Origin: Pseudomonadota bacterium
GTDB taxonomy: Bacteria; Pseudomonadota; Gammaproteobacteria; Burkholderiales; Burkholderiaceae_C
Direction of reading: 5' to 3'
NCBI GenBank assembly: GCA_020161065.1
Contig: JAIUPH010000028.1
Coordinates: forward strand, 186,001-250,000
Length of the DNA stretch: 64,000 bases
Numbering within the stretch: the first letter of the stretch is position 1; every line of letters begins with the position of its first letter. The position numbers and the translations under genes were made by a program. Under the pieces are notes generated by a model. The model made no database searches and had not been told where the DNA came from. It saw nothing but the letters and a program-made list of their open reading frames with translations. Below, piece after piece: positions 1 to 8,432 of this stretch.

Positions 1-9
1 AAGCGGGCG

Positions 10-45
10 AACGAGCGGCTGAACGAACGGCAGAACGAGCGGCAG
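10..45. repeat. 12-bp tandem repeat, three units
   Basis: Three adjoining 12-bp units (AACGAGCGGCTG, AACGAACGGCAG, AACGAGCGGCAG) end about 40 bp before the start of the first gene. They may be the tail of a gene cut by the window edge or part of an untranslated leader. No coding frame could be assigned. Confidence 0.6.
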
Positions 46-82
46 AACCGACCGCCGCCGCGCCCCCCATGGAGCCTCGCGC

Positions 83-1027
83 ATGACCGATATCGATAAC
101 GCCACCGCCACCGCCACCCCGCCGCAGCGCTGGCGCGTCGCCGTGATCGGCGTGGGCATCATGGGCAACGCCATCGCGCGCCGGCTCGCCGAGTGCGGCC
201 ACGACCTGGCCGTGTTCGATCTCGATCGCGGCAAGCTGCAGCCGTTGCTGGCGCTCGGCGCCAGGGCACCGGCCAGCGCCGCCGACGCGGCGCGCGGCGC
301 GGCGTTCGTCATCACCAGCCTCAACTCGGCGGCCATCGTTCGCAGCGCCGTGTTCGGCGATGGCGGCGTGGCCGAGGGGCTGGGCGCCGACGCGCTGCTG
401 GTCGACATGTCGTCGATCGATCCGCCGTCCACGCGCGCGCTCGGCGACGAACTGCGGCGGCGCTGCGGCGCGGGCTGGGTCGACGCGCCGCTGTCCGGCG
501 GCGCGCCCAAGGCCTTGCGCGGCACGCTGACGGTGATGGCCGGCGGCACCGCAGCCGACGTCGCCAGGGCCCGGCTGCTGATGAAGGACTTGTGCGCCCA
601 CTACACCCACATGGGCCCGGCCGGCGCCGGCCAGACCACCAAGCTGGTGAACCAGTTGCTGTGCGCCATCGGCTTCCAGGCCGTGGCCGAAGCGGTGCGG
701 CTGGCCGAAGCCGGCGGCGTCGACGCCGCCCGCCTGGCGCAAGCCCTGCAAGGCGGCCGCGCCGACAGCCAGATCCTCGCCGAGTTCGGCCCCAAGATGG
801 CCGCCCGCGACGACACCCCGACCGGCCGCATCGACAACATGCTCAAGGACCTGGAGGCCGTGCAGGCCTTCTCGCAAAGCCAGCGCCTGCCGCTGCCCCT
901 GACCGGCCACGTGGCCGAACTGCACCGCGCCTTCGTGGCCGCGGGCCTCGGTGCCGCCGACACGGTGGCCATGATGAAGCAGTTCGACGGTTACCGCGCG
1001 GTGTCGCCGATCGCGCCGGCCGCGTAG
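83..1027 (+). CDS. NAD(P)-dependent oxidoreductase, 3-hydroxyisobutyrate dehydrogenase family
   Basis: A 314-residue beta-hydroxyacid dehydrogenase. The Rossmann motif GVGIMG is at residues 23-28, the substrate-binding motif DAPLSGG at 134-140, and the catalytic lysine is K187 in GQTTKLVNQ. The C-terminal all-helical domain follows, and the length is typical of the family (290-320). Members oxidise 3-hydroxyisobutyrate, tartronate semialdehyde or related 3-hydroxy acids; the exact substrate cannot be read here. The gene converges on soxG, and the two 3' ends overlap by 37 bp (991-1027). ATG at 83 gives a short unstructured Thr/Ala/Pro-rich stretch before the Rossmann fold, which is common in this family. 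Family confident, substrate unknown. Confidence 0.9.
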   Translation: MTDIDNATATATPPQRWRVAVIGVGIMGNAIARRLAECGHDLAVFDLDRGKLQPLLALGARAPASAADAARGAAFVITSLNSAAIVRSAVFGDGGVAEGLGADALLVDMSSIDPPSTRALGDELRRRCGAGWVDAPLSGGAPKALRGTLTVMAGGTAADVARARLLMKDLCAHYTHMGPAGAGQTTKLVNQLLCAIGFQAVAEAVRLAEAGGVDAARLAQALQGGRADSQILAEFGPKMAARDDTPTGRIDNMLKDLEAVQAFSQSQRLPLPLTGHVAELHRAFVAAGLGAADTVAMMKQFDGYRAVSPIAPAA

Positions 1028-1617
1028 CTCAGCCAATGGGCCAGGTAGTGGCCGTGCGCGCGGTCGACGAGAAGGCCTGCGGCGTCCGGCGCGTCGCGCC
1101 AGACCACGGCGGCGATGTCCGCCAGCCGCATGCGCGAGGCCTGGCCGGCTTCGCGCGGCAAGGCCTGCGCGTCGACCAGGCGCGAGAGCAGCGCCTCCAC
1201 CTGCGCGCCGCGCAGTTGCAGCACCAGGTTGCCGGGCGACAGGTCGAGCGCGCAGGCCAGGCGGCCCGGCGCCGGGTGCAGCGCGGCCAGCAGCGCCGCG
1301 GCCAGCGCGCGGTCTTGCGTCAGCAGCAAGGTCTCATCGGGACGGCACCAGACGAGCCGCGGCTCGGCGCCGCAGCACTGTCCCGGCTGCGGCAGGCCCG
1401 GCAGCCGGTCGGCCGTCGGCTCGGCCGTCAGCGCGGCCGCCAACGCTGCCGTGCCGGCGCCGGCCACGTGCCGCAGCGACAGCACGTGCATCGGCTCGAC
1501 CACCGTAACGGTGACCATCAGCGCCAGCGCCGGCGAAGGCCGCGGCCACAGCGCCGCCCAATCGGCGGCCTCCGCAGCGGCCAGCGGCAAGACGGCGGCT
1601 CGCTCAGCCGAGGCCAT
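991..1617 (-). CDS. soxG: sarcosine oxidase gamma subunit
   Basis: The last gene of a soxB-soxD-soxA-soxG operon, 208 residues when started at the ATG encoding MASAERAAVLPL. An upstream in-frame extension to 1719 is unlikely because it lies inside soxA and is Arg-rich and low in complexity. The soxG start overlaps the soxA stop by 14 bp, which implies translational coupling. The sequence has the GcvT-like fold expected of SoxG, with 'PGRLACALDLSPGNLVLQLRGAQVE'-type strands in the middle (about residues 105-130). The gamma subunit is structural in the alpha-beta-gamma-delta enzyme that converts sarcosine plus O2 and tetrahydrofolate to glycine, H2O2 and methylene-THF. The assignment rests mainly on operon position and length. 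Confidence 0.85.
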   Translation of the reverse strand: MASAERAAVLPLAAAEAADWAALWPRPSPALALMVTVTVVEPMHVLSLRHVAGAGTAALAAALTAEPTADRLPGLPQPGQCCGAEPRLVWCRPDETLLLTQDRALAAALLAALHPAPGRLACALDLSPGNLVLQLRGAQVEALLSRLVDAQALPREAGQASRMRLADIAAVVWRDAPDAAGLLVDRAHGHYLAHWLSYAAGAIGDTAR

Positions 1618-4396
1618 GCAAGCGCTCGCCGGCCGGGTCGTAGAACGGCGTCTTCGCCACCTCGGCTTCGATCGCGCGGCCCAGGTGCCACACGGTGACG
1701 GCCTCGCCGATGCGCGCACGCCCGTTCGCCAGCATGCCCAGCGCCACCGGGTGGCCGAGCACCGGGCTGTGGTGGCTGGACGTCACGAAGCCCTCGATCG
1801 GCGCCGGCGGCCGGCTCGCGGCCATGTGTCCGCCCACCGGCAGCCGGGTGCGCCCGTCGCGCGGCAGCAGGCCGACCAGTTGCATGCGCCGCGGGTCGCG
1901 CGCCGCCGGGCGCAGCAGCGAACGCCGGCCGACGAAGTTCGCGGCCTTCGCGGCGATGCCGCGGTCCATGCCCACGTCGCCCGGCAGCGTGGTGCCGTCG
2001 GTGTCGCCGCCGACGTGCAGGAAGCCTTTCTCGGTGCGCATGATCATCAGCGCTTCGACGCCGTAGGGCGCGACGCCGAGGCCTTGTCCGACCACCCACA
2101 GGCGGTCCAGCAAGGCCTGCGTGTGCGGGGCCGGCAGGTTGATCTCGTAGCCGAGCTCGCCGCAGAAGCTGGCGCGCAGCACGCGCATCGCCACGCCGCC
2201 GTAGCTGCACTCGCGCAGCGTCATGTGCTTCATCGCCGCCGGCGCCAGCGCGGCATCGAAGCCGGCGGCCTGCAGCAACTGCCAGGCCTTGGGGCCGCTC
2301 ACCGTCACGTTGCCCCAGGCCGAGGTCACCGGTGCGACCAGCACGCGGTGGTCCCCATACTCGCATTGCAGCCATTCCTCGAAGGCCAGCGCCACGCGCT
2401 CGGCGCCGCCCGAGGTGGTGTTGACGAGGAAATGCTCGGGCCCGAGCCGGCCGACGATGCCGTCGTCGAAGATCACGCCGTTCTCGTTCAGCAGCAGGCC
2501 GTAGCGGGCGCCGCCCACGGCCAGCGTGGACATCGTGCCGACGTACATCAGGTCCAGGAACCCGGCCGCGTCGGGGCCGATGACTTCGATCTTGCCCAGC
2601 GGCGAGCCTTCGAACACGCCGACCTCGGTGCGCACCTGCAGCGCCTCGCGCTCGGCGGCCGTGACCAGGTCCTCGCCGGCCCGCGGGTACGCGGCCGGTC
2701 GCAGCCAGCCGCCGAATTCCTCCATCGCCGCGCCGCGCGCTGCGTGCCAGGCGTGGCCCGGCATGCGCTTCAGCGGCTTGAAACGTTCGCCGCTGCGGCC
2801 GCCGGCGATCGTGTTCAGCGTCACCGGCTTGAAGGGCGGGCGAAAGCGCGTCGTGCCCACCTGGTCCGGCGTGCGCTTCGTCTGCGCGCCCATCAGCACC
2901 AGCGCATTGACGTTGCTGGTCTTGCCCTGGTCGGTGGCCATGCCGGTCGTCGTGTAGCGCTTCAGGTGCTCGACCGAGCGGTAGCCCTCGCGCGCGGCGA
3001 GTGCCACGTCGCCGGCAGAGACGTCGGCCTGCAGGTCGACGAACACCTTGCCCGGCTTGCGCCCCAGGCTGGCCAGCGCGGCGCGGCTGGGCCGGTGGTC
3101 GGCCGGCACCACGCCCGGCGAATGCGCGGCGCCGAAGTCGCCGGCGCAGGCGCCGACCGTCGTGATGCCGGGCAGTTCGGTCGCCGGCACGAACATCGAC
3201 GACTCGGCCACCCAGCGCAGCTTGCCGCCGGCCATCGAGTACAGGTTTACCGCCGGCGTCCAGCCGCCGGCGCTGGCGATGCAGTCGGCTTCGATCTCGT
3301 GCCGCGCGCCGCCGGCCTGCGGCGCGATGGTGACGCCTTGCACCGCGCGCTTGCCGGCCACCGCGACGATGGTGCTGGCGCGATGCACGGCCACGCCCGC
3401 GGGCGCCTCGGCGCCGCTGCGCTCGCGCGCATCGACGATGGCAGCCACGTCGATGCCGGCGGCGACCAGCGCCTGCGCCGTGCGGTAGCCGCTGTCGCAG
3501 GCGGTGGCGACGACGATGCGCCGCCCGCAGGCCACGCCGTAGCGCCGCGCGTACTGCTCGACGGCGCCGGCCAGCATCACGCCCGGGCGGTCGTTGTCGG
3601 GGAACAGCATCGGCCGCTCGAAGGCACCGGTGGCGACGATGGTGCGGCGGGCGCGAATCGTCCACAGCCGCTCGCGCACGGCGCCGCCCACCCCTTGCGC
3701 CGCCGCGGCCAGGCCGTGGTCGTAGAGGCCGAACACGGTGCAGCGCGTGTGGCATTCGACACCCGCGTCGCGCAGCGCGTCGGCCGCCGCCAGCTGCGGC
3801 GAGGCTTCGAGCAGCAGCACTTGCGCGCCGGCGCGCGCGGCATCCAGGGCCGCCTGCGTGCCCGCGGCGCCGCCGCCGATCACCAGCAACTCGACCTGTC
3901 GCGAGACGGCGTCGTAGCGCGCCGGGTCCGGCGCGTCGGCGGCCCGGCCGGTCCCGGCCAGGGCGCGGATCACCGGCTCGTACAGGTGCCAGTGCGGCTT
4001 CATGAAAGTCTTGTAGTAGAAGCCCGCCGGCAGCAGCGCCGCGTAACGCGCATTGAGCGCGGCGATGTCGAGCTTCAGGCCCGGCCAGGCATTGCCGGGC
4101 CGGCAGACCAGGCCTTCCGCGGCATCGATCTCGGTGGCGCGCGTGTTGGGCGTGCGTTCGCCGTGCAGGCCCACGTCGAGCAAGGCGTTCGGCTCCTCCG
4201 GGCCGCAAGCGAACACGCCGCGCGGCCGGTGCAGCTTGGTGCTGCGGGCGACCATCGCGTGGCCGCCGGCCAGCAGTGCCGACGCCACCGTATCGCCGGC
4301 GAAGCCTTGCACCGGCCGGCCGTCGAAGCTGAAGCGCAGCGGGCGGTTGCGGTCGATCCACGCCCCCGCCGGCGCGGCCAAGCGGTAGCCGCTCAC
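1604..4396 (-). CDS. soxA: sarcosine oxidase alpha subunit
   Basis: A 930-residue alpha subunit of heterotetrameric sarcosine oxidase. From N to C: a degenerate ferredoxin-like domain (CGPEEPNALL near residue 65), an NAD(P)-binding Rossmann domain (GGGAAG near residue 173), a second pyridine nucleotide-disulfide-type region, and a C-terminal GcvT/aminomethyltransferase domain that binds tetrahydrofolate (about residues 560-925). I chose GTG at 4396, giving MSGYRLAAPAGAW, because it overlaps the soxD TGA as GTGA and upstream residues are only an out-of-frame reading of soxD. The subunit carries NAD+ and the folate site where the formaldehyde equivalent released by SoxB is captured. It is slightly shorter than many homologues (about 965-1,005). 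Confidence 0.95.
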   Translation of the reverse strand: MSGYRLAAPAGAWIDRNRPLRFSFDGRPVQGFAGDTVASALLAGGHAMVARSTKLHRPRGVFACGPEEPNALLDVGLHGERTPNTRATEIDAAEGLVCRPGNAWPGLKLDIAALNARYAALLPAGFYYKTFMKPHWHLYEPVIRALAGTGRAADAPDPARYDAVSRQVELLVIGGGAAGTQAALDAARAGAQVLLLEASPQLAAADALRDAGVECHTRCTVFGLYDHGLAAAAQGVGGAVRERLWTIRARRTIVATGAFERPMLFPDNDRPGVMLAGAVEQYARRYGVACGRRIVVATACDSGYRTAQALVAAGIDVAAIVDARERSGAEAPAGVAVHRASTIVAVAGKRAVQGVTIAPQAGGARHEIEADCIASAGGWTPAVNLYSMAGGKLRWVAESSMFVPATELPGITTVGACAGDFGAAHSPGVVPADHRPSRAALASLGRKPGKVFVDLQADVSAGDVALAAREGYRSVEHLKRYTTTGMATDQGKTSNVNALVLMGAQTKRTPDQVGTTRFRPPFKPVTLNTIAGGRSGERFKPLKRMPGHAWHAARGAAMEEFGGWLRPAAYPRAGEDLVTAAEREALQVRTEVGVFEGSPLGKIEVIGPDAAGFLDLMYVGTMSTLAVGGARYGLLLNENGVIFDDGIVGRLGPEHFLVNTTSGGAERVALAFEEWLQCEYGDHRVLVAPVTSAWGNVTVSGPKAWQLLQAAGFDAALAPAAMKHMTLRECSYGGVAMRVLRASFCGELGYEINLPAPHTQALLDRLWVVGQGLGVAPYGVEALMIMRTEKGFLHVGGDTDGTTLPGDVGMDRGIAAKAANFVGRRSLLRPAARDPRRMQLVGLLPRDGRTRLPVGGHMAASRPPAPIEGFVTSSHHSPVLGHPVALGMLANGRARIGEAVTVWHLGRAIEAEVAKTPFYDPAGERLHGLG

Positions 4397-4674
4397 GGCG
4401 ACGAGCCCGCGCCGGGCCGCGGCTCGGCGATGCCGTACACCGCGCGCACCTCGTGGCTCACGGTGTCGCGCAAGACGTTGAACCATTGGCCGCAGCCATA
4501 GCCGTGGCGCCAGCGCTCGGCGTGCTCGCCTTTCGGGTTCTGGCGCAGGAACAGGTAGCGCGCCCACTCCTCGTCGCTGCATTCGAGCGGCGGGCGCGCG
4601 ATGCCGGTCGTGCCGCCGCAGGAGAACTCGTTCCCGGGCCGCGGGCCGCACCAGGGGCAGCACAGTTGCACCAA
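4393..4674 (-). CDS. soxD: sarcosine oxidase delta subunit
   Basis: A 93-residue SoxD. In this family the delta subunit binds a structural zinc through an N-terminal CxxC-type pair plus a downstream His/Cys pair. Here C6 and C9 (in CCPWCG) and H57 and C61 (in RHGYGCGQW) match. The typical core reading 'NPKGEHAERWRH' is present near residues 46-57. It overlaps soxA by four bases and follows soxB by 10 bp, matching the soxBDAG order of pseudomonads and other proteobacteria. Small size and intact Zn ligands make the call secure. Confidence 0.95.
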   Translation of the reverse strand: MVQLCCPWCGPRPGNEFSCGGTTGIARPPLECSDEEWARYLFLRQNPKGEHAERWRHGYGCGQWFNVLRDTVSHEVRAVYGIAEPRPGAGSSP

Positions 4675-4684
4675 GGCGCGGCCC

Positions 4685-5986
4685 TCAATGCGCGATGCCC
4701 GCCGCGGCGGCTTCGTCGACGAAGCGGCCGCTGCTGAAGCGCTCGAGCTGGAACGGCGCGGCCAGATCGTGAACGCGGCCGGTGGCGAGTTGGTGCGCCA
4801 GCGTCCAGCCGCCGACCGGAATGGCCTTGAAGCCGCCCGTTCCCCAGCCGCAGTTGATGTACAGCCCCGGCACCGGCGTGGCGCCGATGATGGGGCTGGA
4901 ATCGGCCACCACGTCGACGATGCCGGCCCATTGCCGCAGCAGCCGCAGGCGGCCGAGCGAAGGGAACATCTCGCAGGTGGCGGCCACCACCTGCTGCATG
5001 ACGTCGAAGCTGCCGCGCTGCGCGTAGCTGGGAAAGTGGTCCAGCGCGCCGCCGATCACCACCTCGCCCTTGTCGCTCTGGCTCCAGTAGGCGCCGAGCG
5101 CGGGCGACAGCGTGACGGTGTTCAGCACCGGCTTGACGGGCTCGCTGACCATCGCCTGCAAGGCGTAGCTGGTCACCGGCAGTTGGAAGCCCGCGAGGCC
5201 CGCGAGCACCGACGAATGGCCCGCCACCGCCAGCGCCACCTTGTCGGCGCGGATCTCGCCGCGCGGCGTAGCCACGCCGGCCACGCGAGCGCCCTGCTTC
5301 AGGAAGCCGGTGACGGCGCAGTTCTGCACGATGTCCACGCCCAGCGCCGAGGCGCCGCGCGCATAGCCCCAGGCCACCGCGTCGTGGCGCGCCGGGCCGC
5401 CGCGGCGCTGGACGAAGCCGCCCAGGATGGGGAATCGCGCCGGCCGCGCCGCGTCGCCGAAGTTCAGGCGCGGCTCCAGGGCGCGCACCTGGTTCGCGTC
5501 CAGCAGTTCGGCGTCGATGCCGTTGCACAGCATCGCGTTGGCCCAGCGCGACTGCGCGTCCAGGTCGTGGCGCGAATGCGCCAGCGTCAGCACGCCGCGC
5601 TGGCTGAACATGATGTTGAAGTTCAGCTCGCGCGACAGCGTCTCGTACTGCCGCAGCGAGAAGTCGTACAAGCGCGCGCTTTCCGGGTACAGGTAGTTCG
5701 AGCGCACGATGGTCGTGTTGCGCCCGGTGTTGCCGCCGCCGATCCAGCCGGCTTCGAGCACGCAGACATCGCGCACGCCGTGGTTCTTGGCCAGGTAATA
5801 GGCGGTGGCCAGGCCGTGGCCGCCGCCGCCGACGATGACGACGTCGTAGCGCGCCTTCGGCTCGGCGTCGCGCCAGGCGCTGGCCCAGTCGCGGTGGTCG
5901 CGGCGCGACGCGGCGAGCAGGTTCCAGGCCGAGTAGCGCGTGCGCAGCGGCTCGGCGTCGCGGTCGGCATCGCGGTCGGCAGTCAT
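4685..5986 (-). CDS. soxB: sarcosine oxidase beta subunit (flavin-dependent)
   Basis: A 433-residue DAO-family flavoprotein. The FAD-binding Rossmann motif GGGGHG is at residues 53-58. The conserved segment PARHDAVAWGYARGA contains H201, which lines up with the histidine that carries covalent FMN in characterised SoxB proteins. The C-terminal second FAD motif (CGWGTGGFKAIPVGG) is intact. SoxB demethylates sarcosine at the noncovalent FAD and passes electrons via FMN to O2. The N terminus has a short ADRDADRD duplication. It is followed by soxD after 10 bp and preceded by a hydrolase gene 18 bp away, so it belongs to the long minus-strand operon. Confidence 0.96.
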   Translation of the reverse strand: MTADRDADRDAEPLRTRYSAWNLLAASRRDHRDWASAWRDAEPKARYDVVIVGGGGHGLATAYYLAKNHGVRDVCVLEAGWIGGGNTGRNTTIVRSNYLYPESARLYDFSLRQYETLSRELNFNIMFSQRGVLTLAHSRHDLDAQSRWANAMLCNGIDAELLDANQVRALEPRLNFGDAARPARFPILGGFVQRRGGPARHDAVAWGYARGASALGVDIVQNCAVTGFLKQGARVAGVATPRGEIRADKVALAVAGHSSVLAGLAGFQLPVTSYALQAMVSEPVKPVLNTVTLSPALGAYWSQSDKGEVVIGGALDHFPSYAQRGSFDVMQQVVAATCEMFPSLGRLRLLRQWAGIVDVVADSSPIIGATPVPGLYINCGWGTGGFKAIPVGGWTLAHQLATGRVHDLAAPFQLERFSSGRFVDEAAAAGIAH

Positions 5987-6004
5987 GGCGTCGCTCGCAG
6001 CGTC

Positions 6005-7153
6005 TCAGCGGCGGTCGCCGATCGCCTCGCGCAGGACGGCGATGGTCCAGTCGGGGATCTCGTAGACGAAGTTGTGGCCCGAGCCTTTCGGCGCCACGAC
6101 GCGGCGCGAACGCGTCGACGCGGCCAGGTAGCGTTCGCGCGTGGCGGCGAAGAAGCGGAACATGCGGCGCGCGTTCCCGGCGCCGGCGGCCTGCGCTTCG
6201 GGCAGCAGCGCGATGTCGCCATCGGCGTCGTCCTGCGGGCCGACCAGCCACAGCGGCAACTCGCCCAGGTCGCGGTCGTAGACCACGGTGTCCCAGGCCA
6301 CCGCGGCCACGCCTTCGGGCGTGAGCTCGCGGTAGATCGAGGCCTGGGTGAACCAGTGCCCGGCATTGCGCTCCACCGCGCGCGCGGCGGCGACTTCCGG
6401 GCCCAGCACCGTTTGCGTGGCGTCCAGCGCCCGCGCGTAGGCGGGCGTCCGGCGCATCTTCGCTTCGTGGCGCTGCTGCAGGTCGATGCCGAAGAGCTGC
6501 GCGAAGCCGCCCCGCCACGCCGTGCGCCGCATGTCCTGCAGCGCACCCAGGCGCGGGCCGAAGACGATGGTCTCCAGCGGCGTCGGGTCCAGCAGCACCA
6601 GCGTGTGCACGAGATCGGGCCGCCGGCGCGCCACGTTGGCCGCCAGCAGGCCGCCGAACGAATGCCCGACCCAGATGAAAGGGCCCTGCTCGCCGGCCCG
6701 TTCGAGCGCCAGCACCATCTCCTCGGCCTCGCGCGCGGTGCTGCGCGGAAAAGGCCCGGTGTCGCTCCAGCCGGTGCCCGGGCGGTCGATCAGGATCGAG
6801 CGCGTCTCGCCGCGGAAGGCGCGGTGCAGGTGGTGGATGGCGTGGCCGCCGGCGTGGCCGCCGGCGAACCACAGCACGGGCGGGCGGCCGTCGCGCGCCT
6901 CGCCTTCGGCCAGCACATGCACGCGGTAGCCGCCGAGGTCGACCATGCGCCCCGGCGGCGGATGGGCGCGGCGCGCACGGGCCAGCGCGAACAGGTGGCG
7001 CAGCGATGCCAGCGCGAGCACCAGTGCCAGCAGCAGGCCCGGCAATGCCCACCAGCCCACGGCCCAGGCCGCGCAAGCCATCAGCGCGGCGATCAACAGG
7101 CCGGCCCAGTCCCGGCTCAGCAGCGCCAGGGCAGCGTCACGCAGCCGCGCCAT
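6005..7153 (-). CDS. alpha/beta hydrolase with N-terminal membrane anchor
   Basis: A 382-residue alpha/beta-hydrolase-fold enzyme with two hydrophobic segments (about residues 15-36 and 38-58) that should tether it to the inner membrane. The catalytic domain then has HGxGxG-like oxyanion residues in FAGGHAGGHA (97-106) and the nucleophile elbow GHSFGG with S165. The probable catalytic His is in GSGHNFVYEIPDW near the C terminus. It sits between the MFS gene (3 bp gap) and soxB (18 bp gap), so it is co-transcribed with the transporter and sarcosine oxidase. The context suggests it cleaves an ester or amide precursor that yields an N-methyl amine. The substrate is not readable from the sequence. 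Confidence 0.85.
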   Translation of the reverse strand: MARLRDAALALLSRDWAGLLIAALMACAAWAVGWWALPGLLLALVLALASLRHLFALARARRAHPPPGRMVDLGGYRVHVLAEGEARDGRPPVLWFAGGHAGGHAIHHLHRAFRGETRSILIDRPGTGWSDTGPFPRSTAREAEEMVLALERAGEQGPFIWVGHSFGGLLAANVARRRPDLVHTLVLLDPTPLETIVFGPRLGALQDMRRTAWRGGFAQLFGIDLQQRHEAKMRRTPAYARALDATQTVLGPEVAAARAVERNAGHWFTQASIYRELTPEGVAAVAWDTVVYDRDLGELPLWLVGPQDDADGDIALLPEAQAAGAGNARRMFRFFAATRERYLAASTRSRRVVAPKGSGHNFVYEIPDWTIAVLREAIGDRR

Positions 7154-7156
7154 CGC

Positions 7157-8425
7157 TCACGTGCCGGCGGGCGCCATCGCGGGTTCGGGCGCAGGCCCTT
7201 CGCGGAACTCCGGCAGCCACCAGGCCGCGACGGTGGCGAGCACAAACGCGCCCATCGAGACCATCAGCGCCACGTCGTAGCTGCCCGTGCGGTCGTGCAC
7301 CACGCCCATCAGCCAGGGCGCGGTGCCGGTGCCGAAGGCGGTGGCGATCTGCTGCGTGGCGCTGGCGCGGCCGAAGCTCTCGGCGCTGAAGTAGCGCCGC
7401 GCCAGGAAGGCCGACAGGCTGTGGTCGCCCGAATTGAAGACCCCCAGCAGCACCGCGGCGGCGATGACCGTGGCGGCGCTGCCGCCGACGTACAGCATCA
7501 CCGTGGCGCCCAGCGGCGCCAGCACGAACAAGCGTGCCAGCCGGGTGGCGGAGGTGTGGTCGATCAGCCAGCCGGCCATCAGGTTGCCGGCGAAGCCGCC
7601 GGCGCCGACCAGGCTCATCGCGGTGGCGGCCTCGGCCAGCGTCATGCCGCGGTCCAGCATCATGGCCGCGAAGTGCACCATGATGCCGGCCACCGCGAAG
7701 CCGAACAGCATGTTCCACAGCGCCAGGATCCACCAGATGCGGTCGCTCAGGAAGGCGCGCATCGTGACCGGAGGCGCCGCGGCATCAAGGGCCGGCGCCG
7801 GGCTCGGCGCCGCCGATGCCTGCGCCGCGCCGGCCGGCCGCTCGCGCACCAGGAACCAGGCCGCCAGGCCGCCGCAGACCAGGCTCAGCAGGCCCATCAC
7901 CATGAAGGCCTCGCGCCAGCTGGCGTGCGTGATGACGCGGCTGACAATCTGCGGGTGGATCACCGCGCCCACCGTGATCAGCGCGAACAGCAGGCCCAGC
8001 GCGCGGCCGAAGGCCTTGTCGAACCAGGTCTGCAGCAGCTTGGACAGCGTGAGGAAGGACGCGCCCGAGGCGGTGACGATCATCACCAGGCACAGCAGGT
8101 AGTAGACCCAGACGCTGCCGTGCATGAAGCCGAAGCCCGCCAGGCTGGCCGACTGCAGCAGCACGCCCCACAGCACCAGCGGCCGCAGCGGCAGCTTGTC
8201 GACGAGCCAGCCCACCAGCGGCAGGATCGCCGGGCCGGCCACCGTCATCAGCGTCAGCGAGAAGGTGATGTCGCCGCGCGACCAGCCCAGTTCCTGCTGC
8301 ATCGGCAGCATCATCAGCCCGAAGGTCGAGCCGTAGAGCGAAGTCACGCCGAAGATCGCGACGATGCAGCAGCCGGCCAGCACCCGCCAGCTGGCAGGCG
8401 AATCGACGTCGGCGGCGGCGTTCAA
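7157..8425 (-). CDS. MFS transporter
   Basis: A 422-residue major facilitator with about 12 predicted hydrophobic helices and a central loop around residues 200-225 (Ala/Pro-rich, AQASAAPSPAPALDAA). The N-terminal half has YGSTFGLMMLPMQQELGWSR, typical of monocarboxylate-type or oxalate/formate-like MFS carriers. The second half repeats the fold. It is separated from the TonB-dependent receptor gene by 7 bp and the hydrolase by 3 bp. In this operon it would carry the substrate delivered by the outer-membrane receptor across the inner membrane. Specificity unknown. Confidence 0.88.
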   Translation of the reverse strand: MNAAADVDSPASWRVLAGCCIVAIFGVTSLYGSTFGLMMLPMQQELGWSRGDITFSLTLMTVAGPAILPLVGWLVDKLPLRPLVLWGVLLQSASLAGFGFMHGSVWVYYLLCLVMIVTASGASFLTLSKLLQTWFDKAFGRALGLLFALITVGAVIHPQIVSRVITHASWREAFMVMGLLSLVCGGLAAWFLVRERPAGAAQASAAPSPAPALDAAAPPVTMRAFLSDRIWWILALWNMLFGFAVAGIMVHFAAMMLDRGMTLAEAATAMSLVGAGGFAGNLMAGWLIDHTSATRLARLFVLAPLGATVMLYVGGSAATVIAAAVLLGVFNSGDHSLSAFLARRYFSAESFGRASATQQIATAFGTGTAPWLMGVVHDRTGSYDVALMVSMGAFVLATVAAWWLPEFREGPAPEPAMAPAGT

Positions 8426-8432
8426 TGGCGGC

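Noticed and set aside
1115..4501. Long open frame on plus, opposite soxA
   Set aside because: Same reasons: no motifs, and the minus strand encodes a complete SoxA with its domains in order.
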